From JBBQBQ01 sp038317685 (GTDB taxonomy: Bacteria > Desulfobacterota > Desulfuromonadia > Desulfuromonadales > DDH964), in the NCBI GenBank assembly GCA_038317685.1, contig JBBQBQ010000128.1, positions 1-9,492 of the forward strand: DNA of 9,492 nt, written 5' to 3'. Positions within the stretch are counted from its first letter, which is position 1. Every line of letters starts with the position of its first letter. The notes beneath the pieces were generated by a model. It was not told the origin of the DNA. It saw only the letters and a list, made by a program, of their open reading frames with translations, and made no database searches. Made by a program: the position numbers and the translations under genes. Positions 5,727 through 9,492 of the stretch are shown here, piece by piece.

Positions 5727-6706
5727 ATGGCTGGTTCTCCGATCAAAGGGACTTCGACCCGAATCCGGGTCCCTGAGCCAGGGCGGGAATGGAACTGGAT
5801 GGTCCCGCCGACCGAGGCCACTCGCTCCCCCATGCTGATCATGCCGAAACCTCCCCGAGGGGGAGCGCCCTTGCTCTTCGAACCCCGCGGCAAACCGACT
5901 CCGTCATCTTCGACGCTGAGAATGACCTGGGGATAGCTGACCACCAGGCGCACAACAGCGTGCGAGGCCTTCGCATGTTTGATGATATTCGTCAACCCCT
6001 CCTGGCAAACCCGAAAGAGGGCCAATTCTACCTTTGCCGGCAGGCGATCCTTCAGTCCCCGGCTGGTAAAGTCGATCTCCAGCGTCGTCCCCTTTTGAAA
6101 TTCGAAGAGCAGTGCCTTTAACGCCTCGGGAAGCCCCAAATCGTCAAGGAGCTCAGGGCGCAGATCACTGATGACCTGACGCAGATTGAAACTCAAATCC
6201 CGAGCCAGATCGGTCAACTGCTTATAGTCTGCCGCCAATTCGGGCTGCGACGCGGAAGCCTGGGCACCAAGGGCCTCCAAACGCATCTGCAGGAAGGTCA
6301 ATTTTTGGCCGAGATCATCGTGCAGATCACGGGCAAGCTTGCGCCGTTCCTCCTCGCCGGCCACCAACAACTGCCGGTTCAGGTCCCTGACCGCCGATTC
6401 TGAACGTTGCCGTTCCAAAATCTGCACAGAGAGCGGGCGATACCAGAACCCAAAAAAAATCGGCACCAAGGTCACGACCAGAACCAGAACGTGCAGGACC
6501 CCTTCGATAAACTCGGATTGAGGATGCCACTCCTCGACCAGTTCCGTCGACAAGATGACCAGCACGATGGTCAGGACTATCTTGCCGATGATCGGCCCCG
6601 GAGCAGGATCGATCCTCCCCCCCCTGGGCCTGGATTTATGGGGTCCCGAATGCGCTGCGTCGATAACATCCATGTTCGGTCCGGGGTTCTCAACCCTCTT
6701 CAACAT
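5723..6706 (-). CDS. HisKA_3 sensor histidine kinase with two membrane spans
   Basis: A 327-residue NarX/DesK-type kinase. Residues 1-38 are a basic, Pro/Gly-rich cytoplasmic tail. Two membrane spans (about 39-56 and 68-88) are joined by a loop of only about a dozen residues, so there is no periplasmic sensor domain. A short coiled-coil linker (94-117) leads to the HisKA_3 box EEERRKLARDLHDDLGQKLT with His129 as phosphorylation site, and the family mark SDLRPELLDDLGLPEAL. The ATPase domain has the N-box CQEGLTNIIKHA (Asn240), VEDDGVGLP (D268) and GFGMISMGERV. The start at 6706 has only a weak ribosome site; Met12 is an alternative. It is first gene of the two-gene operon with the response regulator, and divergent from the multicopper oxidase. 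Confidence 0.94.
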   Translation of the reverse strand: MLKRVENPGPNMDVIDAAHSGPHKSRPRGGRIDPAPGPIIGKIVLTIVLVILSTELVEEWHPQSEFIEGVLHVLVLVVTLVPIFFGFWYRPLSVQILERQRSESAVRDLNRQLLVAGEEERRKLARDLHDDLGQKLTFLQMRLEALGAQASASQPELAADYKQLTDLARDLSFNLRQVISDLRPELLDDLGLPEALKALLFEFQKGTTLEIDFTSRGLKDRLPAKVELALFRVCQEGLTNIIKHAKASHAVVRLVVSYPQVILSVEDDGVGLPRGSKSKGAPPRGGFGMISMGERVASVGGTIQFHSRPGSGTRIRVEVPLIGEPAI

Positions 6707-6720
6707 TCTGCCAAGAATCC

Positions 6721-6733
6721 GTATGAATCATAC
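6721..6733. repeat. perfect palindrome over the kinase promoter
   Basis: GTATGA and TCATAC are perfect inverted copies around a single central A. The palindrome overlaps an extended -10 (minus strand TGGTATGAT, 6727-6735), so a protein bound here would block or reshape kinase-regulator transcription. It is a candidate autoregulatory site. Confidence 0.45.
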
Positions 6734-6736
6734 CAG

Positions 6737-6765
6737 ATTTTCCCCTGGGACAGCAGGCAGGTCAA
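6737..6765 (-). promoter_or_regulatory. sigma70-like promoter of the kinase-regulator operon
   Basis: On the minus strand, TTGACC (6760-6765, five of six) and GAAAAT (6737-6742, four of six) are 17 bases apart. The nearby extended -10 TGGTATGAT is an alternative without a good -35. Both place the start of transcription some 10-25 bases before the kinase ATG at 6706. Confidence 0.5.
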
Positions 6766-6791
6766 TCACTCCGCTCCCTTCCGGGAGGACA

Positions 6792-6813
6792 TTCCTACCC
6801 CGAAAAGTAGGAA
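6792..6813. repeat. seven-base inverted repeat in the divergent control region
   Basis: TTCCTAC (6792-6798) and GTAGGAA (6807-6813) are perfect complements separated by eight bases. It lies nine bases upstream of the -35 of the oxidase promoter candidate and about 27 bases upstream of the kinase promoter's -35, a good position for a regulator acting both ways. A dimeric NarL-type regulator binds sites of this general shape. Confidence 0.5.
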
Positions 6814-6821
6814 AATCCCCA

Positions 6822-6850
6822 TGGAAACTATCGCTTCCGCATCGGATACT
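6822..6850 (+). promoter_or_regulatory. promoter candidate for the multicopper oxidase
   Basis: TGGAAA (6822-6827) and GATACT (6845-6850) are 17 bases apart; each matches four of six consensus positions. The -10 lies 61 bases before the oxidase ATG. The weak -35 would fit activator dependence, with the inverted repeat just upstream. Confidence 0.35.
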
Positions 6851-6911
6851 TGTTAACCAGACAAGGGTCTGCCACGAACCTTGGCTGAACCAACCCATAA
6901 GGAGGCAACCA

Positions 6912-9492
6912 ATGAAGGGGATTCGACCAAATTTCAGCACTCCGTTAGCCGGGATGCTGGTGGGGGCCAGCCTGATCCTGGGCTTCTCCGGCTGCGGCAA
7001 CAGCGGCAACAACAATCAGGCTGCGGCACCGGTCATCTCGGTAGCGGCCACCCAGAATGTCACCCAGGGGCAGGAACTCGCCTTCGATGTCGCGTCAGGG
7101 CCCGCCAACGGCCAGGTGACCTATGCGGTCAACGGCGCTCCCGCCAACGCCAGCCTTGATCCTGCAACCGGGCATTTTTCCTGGAGCCCGACCTTCGACC
7201 AGATCGGCACCCACAACCTGACTTTTACTGCCAGCGATGGAACCCGGGCCGCCAGCGGGACAACTCTGGTCACGATCGAGCCGGATCAGACTGTCGATAG
7301 CAGCGAAGCCTTGCCGGGGGGAACCCTCGATCCCTTGCTGATTCCTAAATATGTCACGCCGCTGGTGATACCACCGGTGATGAAAAACGGCGGCCCCGCT
7401 GACCAGTACCAGATAGCGGTGCGCCAGTTCCGGCAGCAGATCCTCCCCGGAGGAGTCTGGGATACCCTCGACGGCCGGGGGGATGCCTTCCCGGCCACCA
7501 CCGTCTGGGGTTACGGGCCGGAGAGTGACCCGGCCCCCGACTCGACCGCCCTCGGCGGCGGAGAGGGGATCGCCCCGGCGGCGAACTCGCAATTCAACTA
7601 CCCCGCCTACACCATAGAAACCCGTGCCGACACCCCCGTGCAGGTTCGCTGGATCAACGATCTGGTCGACCCTGCCGGACATTTTCTCCCGTCGCTGGTG
7701 ACGGTTGATCAGGCCCTGCATTGGGCCAATCCGCCCCAGACCTGTGAAGACGGAAGTACCGGAACCGACTGCATGGGAACCGGTCCGGAACCGTACCAGG
7801 GCCCGGTACCGATCGTCACCCATGTCCACGGTGCCCACGTCGAGGGGCACAGTGACGGCTATCCCGAAGCCTGGTGGCTGCCGGCGGCCACCGATATCCC
7901 GGCCGGCTACGCCACCAAGGGCAACCTCTTCGATGATGCGACCGGCACCAACCCGGGGAATCTCGGCTTTGCCGATTATCTTTACCGCAACGATCAACCG
8001 GCGACGACCCTCTGGTACCACGACCATGCCCTGGGAATGACCCGCGCCAACGTCTATGCCGGGCTGGCCGGATTCTGGCTGATCCGGGGGGATCACACCC
8101 CGACCGGAGGCGGAACCGCCGTCCTCGACCGGATCGATGACCAAAGCACGTCGGCTCCCAATGACGGCATCCTCCCTGGTCCGGCGCCGGTGGCAGGAGA
8201 TGCCGTCCTCGCCCTGAACGCTCCCGGAGATCCGATCCGCAACCGGGTGCGGGAAATCCCCATCGCCATTCAGGATCGCGCTTTCAACACCGATGGCTCT
8301 TTCTTCTACCCCGACAATCGCGCCTTCTTCGAGGGGCTGGAGAACCCTTCGGATTTGCAGATCGATTTTTCGCCCGCTTCCGATATTGCCCCGCAATGGA
8401 ATCCGGAGGCCTTTTTCAACGTCATGGTGGTCAACGGGGTCAGCTGGCCGGTCCTCGACGTCGCCCGGGCGCAGTACCGCCTGCGGCTGCTCAACGGCTG
8501 CAATTCCCGGTTCCTCAACCTGGCGCTCTTCGTCGTCGATCCTGCCACCGGCCGGATCGATCCAGACCGGGAAATCCCCTTCTACCTACTCGGCGGGGAG
8601 CAGGGTGCGTTGCCGAAGGTGGTCAGGGTATCGACCGGTTTCGCCACCCCTCTGGAGGGGAACGGGACCCTGCCGACTGCGGTCGCCGCTCCCGACCCGG
8701 ACCAGGCGCTGCTCATGGCGCCGGCCGAGCGCCCGGACGTCCTTGTCGATTTCTCCGGCCTCCCGGACGGCACCGTCGTCCGCATGATCAATACCGGTCC
8801 GGATGAGCCCTTCGGCGGCTTCGACGGCCTTCCCGGGGAGGAATCGGTCGCCGATCCGTTGACCACCGGCCAGGTCATGCAGTTCGTGGTCAGAGCCGGC
8901 CTGACCGGCGCCAGCGCCACGGACCCGAACGGCGCCACCCCGGCGACCCCGGTGGAGCGATTGGTTTTGAACCCCGAGGCCGGCCTGGGGACCGCCACGC
9001 GGGTACGCCAGGTTTCCCTGAACGAGGAAGTGTCCTCAGTGGTCTGCGCGAGCGACGAAGGAGACGGGACCATTTTTCAGCTGGGCATCCCCCCGGTAGC
9101 CGATGATGGGGATTTCGCCCACTTTGCCAATCAGTGCGAAGAGGCCGGCGGAGAACCCTTCGGGCCGGAGGCGGCGCTGCTGGGGACCGTCGACCTGAGC
9201 GGAACGGAACCGCTCGGGGTCCCGCTGCATTGGACCGACCACAGCGGCGCCAGCACCCCGGTCGAGGTCCAATTGGCCAGCGGCAGAACGGTGCAGATCA
9301 AGGTCACCGAGAATCCGACCGTCGGCGATACCGAAGAATGGCAGATTTACAACTTCACTGCCGACGCCCATCCGATTCATCTGCATCTGGTGCGCTTTGA
9401 GGTGGTGGGACGCACTCTTATGGACGGGACCACGCCGAGTCCCTACGGCAGCCTGCAGCCCTGGGAACACGGCTATAAGGATATGGTCATTT
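6912..9492 (+). CDS. multicopper oxidase lipoprotein with N-terminal Ig-like domain (cut by window edge)
   Basis: The frame is open from the ATG at 6912 (perfect AAGGAGG six bases upstream) through the right edge, giving 860 residues with no stop. Residues 12-28 are a signal ending in GFSGC, with probable lipidated Cys28. Residues 40-122 resemble a putative Ig/cadherin-like (He_PIG) domain (SLDPATGHFSWSPTFDQIGTH is typical). The oxidase follows: HVHGAHVEGH with His304 and His306, WYHDHALGMT with His370 and His372, a middle cupredoxin (about 440-660), and HPIHLHLVRFEVVGR with His820, His823 and His825. These are three of the four copper motifs; the last (HCHxxxH) should lie beyond the edge. 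The motif style resembles CotA/bilirubin-oxidase-type enzymes. At over 860 residues it is much longer than CotA (about 510). Likely role: copper-dependent oxidation of a metal ion or organic at the cell surface; substrate unknown. Confidence 0.92.
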   Translation, partial: MKGIRPNFSTPLAGMLVGASLILGFSGCGNSGNNNQAAAPVISVAATQNVTQGQELAFDVASGPANGQVTYAVNGAPANASLDPATGHFSWSPTFDQIGTHNLTFTASDGTRAASGTTLVTIEPDQTVDSSEALPGGTLDPLLIPKYVTPLVIPPVMKNGGPADQYQIAVRQFRQQILPGGVWDTLDGRGDAFPATTVWGYGPESDPAPDSTALGGGEGIAPAANSQFNYPAYTIETRADTPVQVRWINDLVDPAGHFLPSLVTVDQALHWANPPQTCEDGSTGTDCMGTGPEPYQGPVPIVTHVHGAHVEGHSDGYPEAWWLPAATDIPAGYATKGNLFDDATGTNPGNLGFADYLYRNDQPATTLWYHDHALGMTRANVYAGLAGFWLIRGDHTPTGGGTAVLDRIDDQSTSAPNDGILPGPAPVAGDAVLALNAPGDPIRNRVREIPIAIQDRAFNTDGSFFYPDNRAFFEGLENPSDLQIDFSPASDIAPQWNPEAFFNVMVVNGVSWPVLDVARAQYRLRLLNGCNSRFLNLALFVVDPATGRIDPDREIPFYLLGGEQGALPKVVRVSTGFATPLEGNGTLPTAVAAPDPDQALLMAPAERPDVLVDFSGLPDGTVVRMINTGPDEPFGGFDGLPGEESVADPLTTGQVMQFVVRAGLTGASATDPNGATPATPVERLVLNPEAGLGTATRVRQVSLNEEVSSVVCASDEGDGTIFQLGIPPVADDGDFAHFANQCEEAGGEPFGPEAALLGTVDLSGTEPLGVPLHWTDHSGASTPVEVQLASGRTVQIKVTENPTVGDTEEWQIYNFTADAHPIHLHLVRFEVVGRTLMDGTTPSPYGSLQPWEHGYKDMVI

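Noticed and set aside
7095..8396. 433-codon open frame on the minus strand
   Set aside because: It lies wholly inside the multicopper oxidase gene, antisense to copper motifs that are clearly coding. Its Gly/Arg/Val-rich translation has no domain. It is an effect of high GC content.
1..9492. CRISPR array, tRNA, insertion sequence or phage genes
   Set aside because: Looked for regular direct repeats, cloverleaf-like segments, transposase motifs and integrase motifs; none seen.

Overview
The window looks like chromosomal DNA of a GC-rich Gram-negative bacterium. Two lipoproteins with lipoboxes, an OmpA-type peptidoglycan-binding protein and a FecR-CHASE2 gene set fit this. The mix of CHASE2 signalling, small zinc-ribbon proteins, a bacterial RRM protein and a large multicopper oxidase resembles the Desulfuromonadales/Geobacterales (Desulfobacterota). 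That placement is an inference from gene content; no marker gene is present.

Left part (1-2422, all minus strand): an EamA/DMT-type transporter gene, then a separate three-gene set with its own good sigma70-like promoter: FecR-domain secreted protein, OmpA-family lipoprotein, and the first 82 residues of a CHASE2-domain membrane protein that runs off the left edge. The three probably form one envelope-sensing operon.

Middle part (2636-4499, plus strand): four small or medium genes. They are a zinc-ribbon protein with a UvrD-tail/Tudor-like end, a 70-residue protein with two CxxC pairs, an RRM RNA-binding protein, and an RluA-family pseudouridine synthase whose start overlaps or touches the RRM stop codon. 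A strong nested hairpin terminator closes the run and also serves the minus strand. Facing it is a 32-codon gene with a perfect Shine-Dalgarno, encoding a single-span membrane miniprotein. About 400 bases without a recognisable gene follow.

Right part (5058-9492): a NarL-type response regulator and its HisKA_3 histidine kinase (minus strand, ATGA overlap) are transcribed away from a large multicopper oxidase lipoprotein (plus strand, cut by the right edge before its last copper motif). The shared 205-base intergenic region carries candidate promoters in both directions and two clean inverted repeats. The simplest model is a two-component system that controls itself and the oxidase, but this is inferred only from layout. 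No rRNA, tRNA, CRISPR array, insertion sequence or phage gene was seen.
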